Assembly: GCF_003992615.1 (NCBI RefSeq)
Contig: NZ_RZMY01000018.1
Span: forward strand, 490,481 to 554,480
Source: Flagellimonas beolgyonensis
GTDB lineage: Bacteria > Bacteroidota > Bacteroidia > Flavobacteriales > Flavobacteriaceae
DNA length: 64,000 nt
Direction of reading: 5' to 3'
Shown here: piece by piece, positions 1 through 7,762 of the stretch
Position numbering within the stretch: the stretch's first letter is position 1
Layout: each line of letters begins with the position of its first letter
Position numbers and translations under genes: made by a program
The notes under the pieces: model-generated
What the model was told of the DNA's origin: nothing
Database searches by the model: none
The model's input: the letters and a program-made list of their open reading frames with translations, nothing else

Positions 1-334
1 ATGTTTCGTAACAGGAACCATTATCCTCGCAACATGGAAATGATGATAGGAGCAAAGTGAATATGGATAATAATACTACAAGGATTTTCATGATTCAAAG
101 ATAAAGAATTGCCAGCAAGTTCTGAGGTTTTCGGGGATGATGATCCATATGGGACAAAATTGATTATTTGATGTATACCAATATTCCCGAAAGTTAAGCT
201 CGCAATATTTTCTCGGACAAGGGACGGCATAAAGCCGTTTCATTCCTCACTTTTTATTCCGTTTCCTTGCCGCTCCAAAATTCTGTCTTCCGCTTGGTCA
301 CGCGCAAATATTGTTTAACCAAAATCCAAAAATC
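1..334. other. Left-edge stretch without a supported gene
   Basis: No convincing coding region was found. A plus-strand frame open from base 1 stops at 58-60 after 19 codons and could be the very end of a gene lying outside the window, but nothing supports this. The leftward frame at 21-230 has no recognisable domain. The stretch presumably carries the promoter of the ParB-like gene, but I could not find a clean TTTG/TAnnTTTG pair. Confidence 0.4.
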
Positions 335-2131
335 ATGGAAACACAAGCAAAGCAAGGAGTGGCCTGTAAGAAAAAAAATGGGCAAGGAACAAATGCAAAA
401 AAAAACAAAGCTGTAGTAAAAGCGAAATCCTTTCAACAAATACAGATGCTGGACATCAGCTCGGTTTTTCCCGATCCCAAACAGCCTAGAAAAACCTTTG
501 ATGAAAAAAGTTTGCAAATGTTGGCACAGAGCATCGCCGAACATGGGGTATTACAACCCATTACGGTACGAAAGGAAGGGGATGGACATATCATTGTGAT
601 GGGGGAACGTCGGTTTCGGGCCTGTAAATTAGCAGGACAGCCGACCATTCCAGCCATCTTAAAGGAGTATGGGGAGCATGAGATCCTCGAGGTCCAGATT
701 ATTGAAAACCTACAACGCAGGGATGTGGAACCCACAGAAGAGGCCGAAGCCATTCAATTTCTGTTGGAAAGATATGGACCCACTGAGATAGCCAAACGAT
801 TGGGTCGTTCTGAAAACTATGTCAGACAGCGCATCAAGCTCGCAGGATTGATCGAGGGATTCAAACAGTTTGTGCGGGATGGGAAAATGACCTTGTCCCT
901 AGGGATAGCCGTGGCCCTTTTCGAACCAGGGGAGCAACGAATGCTATTGGAAAGCCTTGAAGGGGATTTTCAAGAACATCGGATCAAACGGATGGTCGAA
1001 AGCCGGACCTTTGACCTGACCAAATCCTGTTTTGATGTAACTGACAAGACTTTGGTACCCAAAGCAGGGTCTTGTGACGTCTGTCCCTTCAATGCTGCCA
1101 ATCAGGGCAATTTGTTCGGAGATGGCAAGATGGTCTGTACCCGAACGGCCTGTTTTGAGAACAAAAAGGCAAGGACTTTTATGCAACTCCTGAAAAGGGT
1201 GAAAAAGGATGGGTTGAGACTGGTGCCCAACGTCAGTAAATACTGGGTGGAAGAGGAACAGAACCAATGGGTCATGGCCCAAATGGAGAATCAGGGTCTT
1301 GAGGTGCATTTGACCAATGAACTGGATATTTTGAATGAACCGGTCAAGCCAACCATGGAACGCATTCGGGAGGAACATTGCCATTTTGAATATACTGAGG
1401 AAGAATTAGGTGAATTCCTGGCCGAGGCCTTGGAATCCTTTACAGAGGAAAAGGAAGCATGGGACAATGCGCTGGACAATGGCTTTGACAAAGGCATTCT
1501 CCTAGATACGGATACCTATTTGACCCACACTATTTTTGTAAAGGTCAGGGAAGTGGTCACTGGTGAAAGTTCGGGTGTCCGGTCTCTGGAAAAACGAAGA
1601 ATGGCCGAATGTACTCCGGAGGAGCAAATTGTGAAAATCAATACACGGGAATTGCGGAAAAAGGAAATCGAGAACAACAACCAGTTCAAAGAAGTAGTGG
1701 ATATGATCAGGGAGACGGATTATATCGATAGGAAGACATCCTTGACCGTGGATGAAATGGTGGCCATTTCCGTCTCGATGTTTGAGAACAATATTGGGTT
1801 TCACGACCAACGGAAACATTTTGAAAGATTCCTTGGGAATGACGCCATGTTGTCAAAAGAAGAACTGGTAAAACAGTTAAAACGAGATTTTAAGAAGGAA
1901 ATCTTTTATAGGCTGATCAGGTTCCTGTTGACCCGACAAGTACATCTCGGAGAAAGTAATCATACCAATAATCTGACCAACCAGACTTTCTATACGGCCA
2001 TGAAGCCCTATTTTAAGGAGAAAATAGTGGCCATTGAAAAGACCTATGCGGATAAATGTCAAAAGCGGGAGGCCAGGATCAAGGAAAGAGTCAAGGCCTT
2101 GGAAGAGCAAGCCAACGCATTGAAAGGCTAA
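335..2131 (+). CDS. ParB/RepB/Spo0J-family protein of the conjugative element
   Basis: The protein has about 598 residues. The N-terminal ParB/Srx-type nuclease or CTPase fold covers roughly residues 40-135, with the signature GERRFRACKLAG (the CTP-binding motif of ParB proteins) and ENLQRRDVEPTEEAEA. A helix-turn-helix follows (TEIAKRLGRSENYVRQRIKLAG). A Cys cluster, CDVCPFN then two further Cys, suggests a metal site, as in other Bacteroidota element ParB proteins. The long C-terminal part is unassigned and charged. The open frame starts at a TTG at 311, but I chose the ATG at 335 (METQAK) because the eight extra residues look non-coding. It is probably a plasmid- or ICE-type partition or regulatory protein; no ParA partner is visible. 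A strong terminator follows the stop codon. Confidence 0.85.
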   Translation: METQAKQGVACKKKNGQGTNAKKNKAVVKAKSFQQIQMLDISSVFPDPKQPRKTFDEKSLQMLAQSIAEHGVLQPITVRKEGDGHIIVMGERRFRACKLAGQPTIPAILKEYGEHEILEVQIIENLQRRDVEPTEEAEAIQFLLERYGPTEIAKRLGRSENYVRQRIKLAGLIEGFKQFVRDGKMTLSLGIAVALFEPGEQRMLLESLEGDFQEHRIKRMVESRTFDLTKSCFDVTDKTLVPKAGSCDVCPFNAANQGNLFGDGKMVCTRTACFENKKARTFMQLLKRVKKDGLRLVPNVSKYWVEEEQNQWVMAQMENQGLEVHLTNELDILNEPVKPTMERIREEHCHFEYTEEELGEFLAEALESFTEEKEAWDNALDNGFDKGILLDTDTYLTHTIFVKVREVVTGESSGVRSLEKRRMAECTPEEQIVKINTRELRKKEIENNNQFKEVVDMIRETDYIDRKTSLTVDEMVAISVSMFENNIGFHDQRKHFERFLGNDAMLSKEELVKQLKRDFKKEIFYRLIRFLLTRQVHLGESNHTNNLTNQTFYTAMKPYFKEKIVAIEKTYADKCQKREARIKERVKALEEQANALKG

Positions 2132-2152
2132 TCGTTTGACTCCCTATTTTGG

Positions 2153-2181
2153 AAGGGTTCGGGAAACCGAACCCTTTTTTT
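2153..2181 (+). terminator. Intrinsic terminator after the ParB-like gene
   Basis: A perfect 10-bp stem (AAGGGTTCGG / CCGAACCCTT) with a GAAA tetraloop at 2163-2166 is followed by a run of T. It lies 22 bp after the stop codon of the ParB-like gene. On the other strand it is less T-rich, so it mainly ends rightward transcription. Confidence 0.9.
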
Positions 2182-2260
2182 ATTTGGTCCATCCGTCGAG
2201 AGGTAAAACCAAGGGAATTATCTCATCGTGAAGAGGATCGAAACAAATACAATAAACGTA

Positions 2261-3808
2261 TCATCCATTAAAAATATGTTGGAAGGCAACTTCCAATTCC
2301 TGTACTTCCCCATCCGTCAATTCCTCAAATTCCTTTTCCCTTCTTTTCTTTGACAATCTTCCATTGTTTTGATCGAGAAATTTTATCAAGAGATCCACCT
2401 TGGTATCCGGTAGGGTCACGAGGGTATTGACAAATTGGGTCATACGGTCATATTTTTCCAAATAATCCAATTCTTCCGGTATGATCCTTTCAATGGTCTC
2501 TTCCACACATGTATACAGGAATTCAGCATGTCTGGTCAGATCAAAGTACCGGTATAGGTCAATGGTTTCGTTTAGGATTTTGATGTTATGGTCGGGTGTT
2601 TCCTCCCATTCGATCAGATCGACCCTTGGAGAGGAAAAATGCTCCAGGATATCCTGATATTCGTCTATCCGTTCTAGAATGGCAGAGGATATGGGAAATA
2701 TCATCCCTCGTTTGGTATAGCCCATCCGAGTGAGCAAATGGTGGATGATATATCGGTGTATCCTGCCATTACCATCGGATAGGGGATGGATAAAAACAAA
2801 GCCGAAAGCAATGGTGACCGCGGCCAATACCGGATTGTAACCGGCTTGCTGCAACAGTGCGTTGGTATCGAGCAACCCTTGTATCAACAAGGGCAGGTCC
2901 GTGGCCTTGGCGGAAATATGGTCGGGCATGGGGGATAGGGTTTCCCTATCATGTTCGCCTATAAAGCCTTCCCCGGTCCGTATGCCCATATGCCTTAATT
3001 TTTTGCTTCCGATGACAATGTGCTGCAACCGTTCGATCTCTTCTATGCTCAAAGGGGATTTTCCCGATTGCCCGATGGCCTTTCCCCAATTTCTGGCCCG
3101 CATGCTTGGGGGATGCTCCCCTTCAATGGCAAATGATGCCTTGGAATCTTTCAACAATAAAAAGGCAGCGGTCCTTCGTATGAGATCCTTGTCCCGCTTT
3201 CCCAATCCCTTTTCTATGGTTTCGGAAAGATCTTTTTCAATATACCCCTCCAGTTTCTCAGTCCTGCGAATCATTGGACAGAATCCCGGAACCCCGGGCA
3301 AGTTGTTCTTTACACGATGCCGGGTGGAATTCTCGGGGTGGCCCGCATATTGCAGTGAAGGGTCCACCACCTCCACATATGTGCCTCTGTTCAGGTTGGG
3401 AACATCGAGCGTGTTCCCGGTCAACCATTCATATAAAAACCATGCCCTTCGGGTAAATTGACCGGTAGGCTCTTCTTTCAACATTTGGTGTATGATGGCA
3501 TCACCGGTCAACTCGAAAATACTTTTCAGTATATATAGGTCCAAGGGCTCGTATTTAAGAGCAAAGACCAAATGACTTTTCAGGTCTTCCTTGGGTTTAT
3601 GCCTAATGGTAAACACCTGCCATTGGTCAGTGTCGTAGCGTTGGTGCTTTTCTGTTGCCATGGCCATTATATCGGGCAGGGGAACTACCGTGCCATATTG
3701 GTTTCCAATGACTGAAATCAATAGGGAATAGCCGACCAGGTAACCTTCCTCAGGTAATTTACGTCCGTGAAAAACAGTTACTTTATGTGAAAAAGAATTA
3801 CTTTTCAT
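2261..3808 (-). CDS. Fic/DOC family protein (protein AMPylase, autoinhibited class II)
   Basis: A 515-aa protein with the Fic active-site motif HPLSDGNGRIHR at about residues 337-348, which matches HPxxxGNGRxxR. Fic enzymes transfer AMP or related groups to hydroxyl side chains of target proteins. An (S/T)xxxE(G/N) inhibitory motif, SFAIEG at about residues 225-230, precedes the Fic core, so the protein should be autoinhibited (class II). The C-terminal segment NNGRLSKKRREKEFEELTDGEV is typical of Fic proteins with a C-terminal winged helix. The gene lies alone, convergent with the ParB-like gene. Its first codons overlap an array of A-rich repeats (3767-3905) that may be its operator. There is no antitoxin gene beside it, which fits self-inhibition. 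Start chosen at the first ATG; the repeats make the true start somewhat uncertain. Confidence 0.9.
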   Translation of the reverse strand: MKSNSFSHKVTVFHGRKLPEEGYLVGYSLLISVIGNQYGTVVPLPDIMAMATEKHQRYDTDQWQVFTIRHKPKEDLKSHLVFALKYEPLDLYILKSIFELTGDAIIHQMLKEEPTGQFTRRAWFLYEWLTGNTLDVPNLNRGTYVEVVDPSLQYAGHPENSTRHRVKNNLPGVPGFCPMIRRTEKLEGYIEKDLSETIEKGLGKRDKDLIRRTAAFLLLKDSKASFAIEGEHPPSMRARNWGKAIGQSGKSPLSIEEIERLQHIVIGSKKLRHMGIRTGEGFIGEHDRETLSPMPDHISAKATDLPLLIQGLLDTNALLQQAGYNPVLAAVTIAFGFVFIHPLSDGNGRIHRYIIHHLLTRMGYTKRGMIFPISSAILERIDEYQDILEHFSSPRVDLIEWEETPDHNIKILNETIDLYRYFDLTRHAEFLYTCVEETIERIIPEELDYLEKYDRMTQFVNTLVTLPDTKVDLLIKFLDQNNGRLSKKRREKEFEELTDGEVQELEVAFQHIFNG

Positions 3809-3905
3809 TTTTTTGCATGAAAAACAGTGACAAATATACCATGAAAAATGATTACTTAACGTGAAATATGATTATTTATCATTATTTTTTATGAAAAATT
3901 GTTAT
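3767..3905. repeat. Six-copy 15-bp repeat over the start of the Fic gene
   Basis: Six copies of a 15-bp unit close to RTGAAAAAnnRTTAY start at 3767, 3787, 3817, 3841, 3861 and 3891. Start-to-start steps are 20, 30, 24, 20 and 30 bp, mostly multiples of about 10, so most copies would face the same side of the helix. Two copies are inside the first codons of the Fic gene and four lie upstream. This looks like a cooperative operator, possibly for the C-terminal winged helix of the Fic protein itself. Confidence 0.7.
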
Positions 3906-3962
3906 TTTTTAATTGGGTTTTTGGTGTTATTTTTATCAAATATCGGAAATTGAGGTTAGTAA

Positions 3963-4775
3963 TCAGTGTCTTGCATACTTGAGGTCAATGGTGCGACTGC
4001 CTCTATTTTCCCATAACTGTATCCTTAATGTTTCCTCGTCTCCCAAGACAAACTTGGGTGTCACACAGACAAAGTGTTCGTGATTTCCCGTTCGAATGAT
4101 ACTTGGTTTTTTATGAATGTAGGTCACATCCAATGGTATTTCTTGGGAGGAAGCTCTTCTTTTTTTACTGCCATTGGTGACAGTTATGGCCAAATGACCC
4201 AATTCGAAATCAATGGCCGATTTGTTTTTGATATCAATAACCAAGTACACTTCATTGCCATGATAGGTCATGGATTCCAAGCGTAACCGAAGTCCACTTT
4301 TTCGTTTGGTCACTAAATTTTTTGGGTTGTGTTCCAATAGATATGAACAGCGTTCCTTGTATGTTTTCTGCTGCTTTGTAAGTGAATCCACGACTTTTGA
4401 ATCAAGTTTCTTATTGTTTAGTTTGGGTGGAAGGTTCCCTATGCTTTGTTCTGTTGTTATAAAGTGGTTGTAACGCTGAAGTGTCTTTGCATATGCCAAA
4501 TGGAAGGAGTAGACCTTACCACTGGTAGTCATGACCAATAGATTGCTCGGTCTTCCTGGAACTGCCTGTAACAAACCAAGGTGTTCTTCCTGTTCCATGT
4601 TGTAGGTGAATACAAAAGCGGGATGCCCCGTAATCGCTTTTTGCACGGGACTGGGAAAGAAAAAGGCCACGTTATGGTGTTCATTGGCATAAATGGTGTC
4701 CATGGCTGGTTGGCCATGTGCCTTTATCGATATCGTTGAAATGATGATGAGTGTGTAGAGCTGCTTTAAATACAT
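3963..4775 (-). CDS. traN: Conjugative transposon protein TraN (DUF4138)
   Basis: A 270-aa protein with an N-terminal signal peptide ending near AHGQPA and the family hallmark NVAFFFPSPVQKAITGHPAF followed by FVFTYN and GLLQAVPG. TraN is an envelope-associated component of the Bacteroidota type IV secretion (conjugation) apparatus, comparable in position to VirB9-like proteins. It is the last gene of the leftward tra operon seen here. TraM ends 2 bp before its start. No traO, traP or traQ follows; the Fic gene does. Confidence 0.93.
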   Translation of the reverse strand: MYLKQLYTLIIISTISIKAHGQPAMDTIYANEHHNVAFFFPSPVQKAITGHPAFVFTYNMEQEEHLGLLQAVPGRPSNLLVMTTSGKVYSFHLAYAKTLQRYNHFITTEQSIGNLPPKLNNKKLDSKVVDSLTKQQKTYKERCSYLLEHNPKNLVTKRKSGLRLRLESMTYHGNEVYLVIDIKNKSAIDFELGHLAITVTNGSKKRRASSQEIPLDVTYIHKKPSIIRTGNHEHFVCVTPKFVLGDEETLRIQLWENRGSRTIDLKYARH

Positions 4776-4777
4776 GA

Positions 4778-5698
4778 TTAGGGTTTTAATAGGAATTGAT
4801 AGTTATTGGAGATTTCCACCTTGATGGCGCGATTGTCCTTACGGAAGATATTCTTGATGCCGCCCAATTGGGGGATCCCGGGGATATTGACCTCCCTGAT
4901 GGTCTCATCCAGCCCTTGGTTTACAACGGCTCCCTTAAGATGATTTTCCACATAGATCCCTTCCTTGCCATCTTGCAGGTCATACGCTTTCAGTGATACG
5001 GAATGATCATCAATTTGGGAAACTTCCACCATGACACGGTTGGGACGAATCTTGACAAAACCGTATATGCGGGTATACTTGGGAAAATGGATGTCATTGA
5101 TGGTGATGGCCGAAGTGAGCATCAAGTCCAAGCGATGCCCCTCTCTTATCCGTTGGCTACCGTTGACCCTTACCATTGGTATTTCATTATAGAGCTTGCT
5201 ATCGGAATTAGGTTTCAAGGCAAAGAAAAGTTCGTGTTCCAGCCCGAGTGCTTTGGGATCAATGCTTTTGGTTACTGGAGTGGAATTGGAAATCATTGGG
5301 ATTTCGCTTTCCGGTTTGGGGGTAACAGGGGACACTGTGGATTGTTTTGGTGGCAATGGCCGATCATACTTGTCCTGTCCTGCTAAATAAATACTATCGA
5401 TGATACGCTGTTTTTCATATTCCATGTAATCAGGGTTGAAGTAGCCTTTGTCGTCCACCATATGTTCGGGATACATAGGAGGTGCAGTGGTTTCACGTCC
5501 CTCTTTGATGGCCTCCAGGGCCTCCAGTTTGGAATTATATTCCACGGTGTTCCCTTTCAGGTCCGGTAGTGGGATTTGATCGGGATTCAGTTCTTGATCT
5601 TTGTCCTTGCCAAAGGTGAGTAGGGAATACGCGGTGATGAACAATACCACGCAGACCAGTACCAGTACAAATACGATTTTACTTTTCTGTAGTTTCAT
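4778..5698 (-). CDS. traM: Conjugative transposon protein TraM
   Basis: A 306-aa protein with one N-terminal membrane segment (residues about 8-28, VFVLVLVCVVLFITAYSLL), a Pro-rich linker (TVSPVTPKPESEIP), and a C-terminal domain beginning near HELFFALKPNS and RIREGHRLDLMLTSAITINDI, which is the conserved TraM domain. The layout (membrane anchor, periplasmic linker, beta-rich end) resembles VirB10. Its start overlaps the end of traK by 20 bp, which suggests translational coupling. Confidence 0.93.
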   Translation of the reverse strand: MKLQKSKIVFVLVLVCVVLFITAYSLLTFGKDKDQELNPDQIPLPDLKGNTVEYNSKLEALEAIKEGRETTAPPMYPEHMVDDKGYFNPDYMEYEKQRIIDSIYLAGQDKYDRPLPPKQSTVSPVTPKPESEIPMISNSTPVTKSIDPKALGLEHELFFALKPNSDSKLYNEIPMVRVNGSQRIREGHRLDLMLTSAITINDIHFPKYTRIYGFVKIRPNRVMVEVSQIDDHSVSLKAYDLQDGKEGIYVENHLKGAVVNQGLDETIREVNIPGIPQLGGIKNIFRKDNRAIKVEISNNYQFLLKP

Positions 5699-6305
5699 TT
5701 TCTTCTAGTTTACGGAGGGAGTTTTCAAAAAAATCAATGATCAACAACCCATGGGGATTATGGGGGAAATGGCGCTCCACAGACATCAGTTTGCCTGAAG
5801 TGAGCAATTCATAGGTGTCTGTGACACTACCTCTGTTGATGTTGAAGACGGTTCGGGTCTCGAAACGGTAGGGCTCAGTTGTGATATCGATCTTGGAATC
5901 AATGCGCTTCACTTGTTGGACCAAGGAATATTGCATTAGGCGATTATAAAAACCATCGGCCTTTTTCTGCCTATAAAGGGCATCCACCGAGGCATTGCCC
6001 AACCAGAGGGCCTTTTCCATATGTACTTCATAACTGGCTGCATCCACTTCATAGAACCACCGATGGAATTGCTCCAAATGTGCCAAGGCCTCTACTTCAA
6101 GATTCTCCCGTTGGTCGATGAGTTTGAGTGGTATGACATCGCCGGAGTCATTGACCACAAAGGCCCTGTTGAGGATATTTTGGTGCATTCGGATTACCAT
6201 GGTTATGGAAATTATACAGACCAATCCCGAAACAAGTACCACCGAGAGGACGACCCAACGGTTCAATCGCAGTTGTTGTTGTATGTTCTTAAAAGGTGTT
6301 TTCAT
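5679..6305 (-). CDS. traK: Conjugative transposon protein TraK (VirB8-like)
   Basis: A 208-aa protein with one N-terminal membrane segment (residues about 18-38) and a periplasmic domain of the VirB8/TraK type; the segment LEQFHRWFYEVDA is characteristic. VirB8-like proteins nucleate the inner-membrane part of the mating channel. It lies between traJ (12 bp upstream) and traM (20-bp overlap). Confidence 0.92.
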   Translation of the reverse strand: MKTPFKNIQQQLRLNRWVVLSVVLVSGLVCIISITMVIRMHQNILNRAFVVNDSGDVIPLKLIDQRENLEVEALAHLEQFHRWFYEVDAASYEVHMEKALWLGNASVDALYRQKKADGFYNRLMQYSLVQQVKRIDSKIDITTEPYRFETRTVFNINRGSVTDTYELLTSGKLMSVERHFPHNPHGLLIIDFFENSLRKLEENETTEK

Positions 6306-6317
6306 TTTCTATTCAGT

Positions 6318-7157
6318 TTATCCAGTGAACAATCGAAGGGTAAAGCTGGTGGCTTTTCTATATAGTTTGAACTTGAGCAGTACGATGAACCCGATAGATC
6401 CAAACTCGATGATTGGGGCAAAGAACTCGCTGCCCCAATCCGTCCCAAAGAGGCTGCCCCAAAAGTTGGTGTTGATCTCCGTGTAGAGGTTGTTGACAAA
6501 GACATTGACCAGAAAAAAGGCAGGAACCAACATATAGACCCCTGCGTACAACTTGAAATAGGTATAGGCCAGGCTACGAAACTTCTCAAATACCGATAAG
6601 CTGATCACCAGGGGAAAAAAGGCCTGCAAGATCCCCAACAGGAAATACCGTTCCGCTAGGAAGAGTGGATAGATGAAGATATCGAGCAACCATAGGATCA
6701 CCCCGATGATAAAGGCCAACATTTTAAGTCCGTACAAGGGCGTGACCAAGGCCTCATATAGGATGGCCATGGCTTTTTTGGCGGCTTCCAAGGCACCCAC
6801 GTCCCGTTCCAGATCTACATCCTGTAGCTGTAAGGGGAGGAGTGCAGGAGCCGTGTCCCGGTATTGGGATTCAATGGCCACAAGTATGCCATCGAAGACT
6901 CCCAACACCTGTGTGGAGAAGATGACCAAGAGCACGATCAGAAAGTTCTTGGCCAGTTCTGTGGGGGTAAGCCCCCAGGTATGGCCATCGGTCGAGGAGA
7001 TGCCCTCATTGTATTTTTTGAGGATATTAACCAAGAACAATAGTAGGGCCAAGGTCTTCATCCCCACAATGGTATATTGGGAAAAGTAACTGTCCTTGAT
7101 GGTCTGAAAGACGGCATCCACATATTCCAATCCTATGCCCAAAAAGATTCCCGCCAT
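6318..7157 (-). CDS. traJ: Conjugative transposon protein TraJ (VirB6-like membrane protein)
   Basis: A polytopic membrane protein of about 279 aa with at least five hydrophobic segments, including TLALLLFLVNILKKY near residue 38, NFLIVLLVIFSTQVL near 88, and MLAFIIGVILWLLDIFIYP near 148. The frame can start at TTG 7160, but the ATG at 7157 overlaps the TraI stop codon (TGATG), the usual arrangement in coupled genes, so I chose it. The protein forms the inner-membrane channel of the T4SS. Confidence 0.92.
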   Translation of the reverse strand: MAGIFLGIGLEYVDAVFQTIKDSYFSQYTIVGMKTLALLLFLVNILKKYNEGISSTDGHTWGLTPTELAKNFLIVLLVIFSTQVLGVFDGILVAIESQYRDTAPALLPLQLQDVDLERDVGALEAAKKAMAILYEALVTPLYGLKMLAFIIGVILWLLDIFIYPLFLAERYFLLGILQAFFPLVISLSVFEKFRSLAYTYFKLYAGVYMLVPAFFLVNVFVNNLYTEINTNFWGSLFGTDWGSEFFAPIIEFGSIGFIVLLKFKLYRKATSFTLRLFTG

Positions 7158-7762
7158 CAATACTCCTTTTCGCGATTATTGATAATGTCCTGCATCTTCC
7201 TAAAGGAGATGATTTCCCGATAGCGACGGGTCTTGACCTCCAGTTCTGCCACCATTTCCTGGGATTGTGTTTTCTTTTCCATCAAAATGGCCATCCGTTC
7301 GGCATCCGTCATTTTCAAAAAATCACTGGAGAGAATCTGGTTGACAAAATCTAGATCGTCGATGGCCGTGTCCATGATTGCTTCAAAGGAATCCGCTATT
7401 TGTGCCACTTCATCGGCCTTGATATAGGAAGAGTTCAAGATGTCCCTGAGGTCATTTTGTACGGTTCGGAACAAGATCTCATTGTTCTTGGCCAGTTCTT
7501 TGACCGCTTTGAGTTGTTTGATGGTATTGTTCACCTTGACTATGTTCTCCTTTTGTTCCTTTAGAAACTCAACGGTCTTTAAGAGTTCCGAGGTCTGTTT
7601 GGCTGATTCCAAGAGTGACTTGGTCATACTGATAAAGTTTGTATTGTCATATACCGGCATCCCCTGGGCCGTAGCACGGCCGGGTAGATAAATGGCCAAA
7701 ATCAGTGTGAGTACCAAAGCCTTGGAATTGGTATAAAGTGTGCGTTTCATGTCTTTTTTCAT
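7157..7762 (-). CDS. traI: Conjugative transposon protein TraI (DUF4141, VirB5-like)
   Basis: A 201-aa exported protein with an N-terminal signal sequence (ALVLTLILAIYLPGRATAQ) followed by a mostly helical, coiled-coil rich body (residues about 45-195), as in VirB5-like minor pilus proteins. Its ATG at 7762 overlaps the traG stop as ATGA, which supports this start over the ATG at 7750. The traI and traJ genes also overlap. Confidence 0.88.
   Translation of the reverse strand: MKKDMKRTLYTNSKALVLTLILAIYLPGRATAQGMPVYDNTNFISMTKSLLESAKQTSELLKTVEFLKEQKENIVKVNNTIKQLKAVKELAKNNEILFRTVQNDLRDILNSSYIKADEVAQIADSFEAIMDTAIDDLDFVNQILSSDFLKMTDAERMAILMEKKTQSQEMVAELEVKTRRYREIISFRKMQDIINNREKEY

Noticed and set aside
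3767..3905. CRISPR-like array
   Set aside because: Units are only 15 bp, degenerate, with 5-15 bp between them and no cas genes; phased operator sites explain it better.
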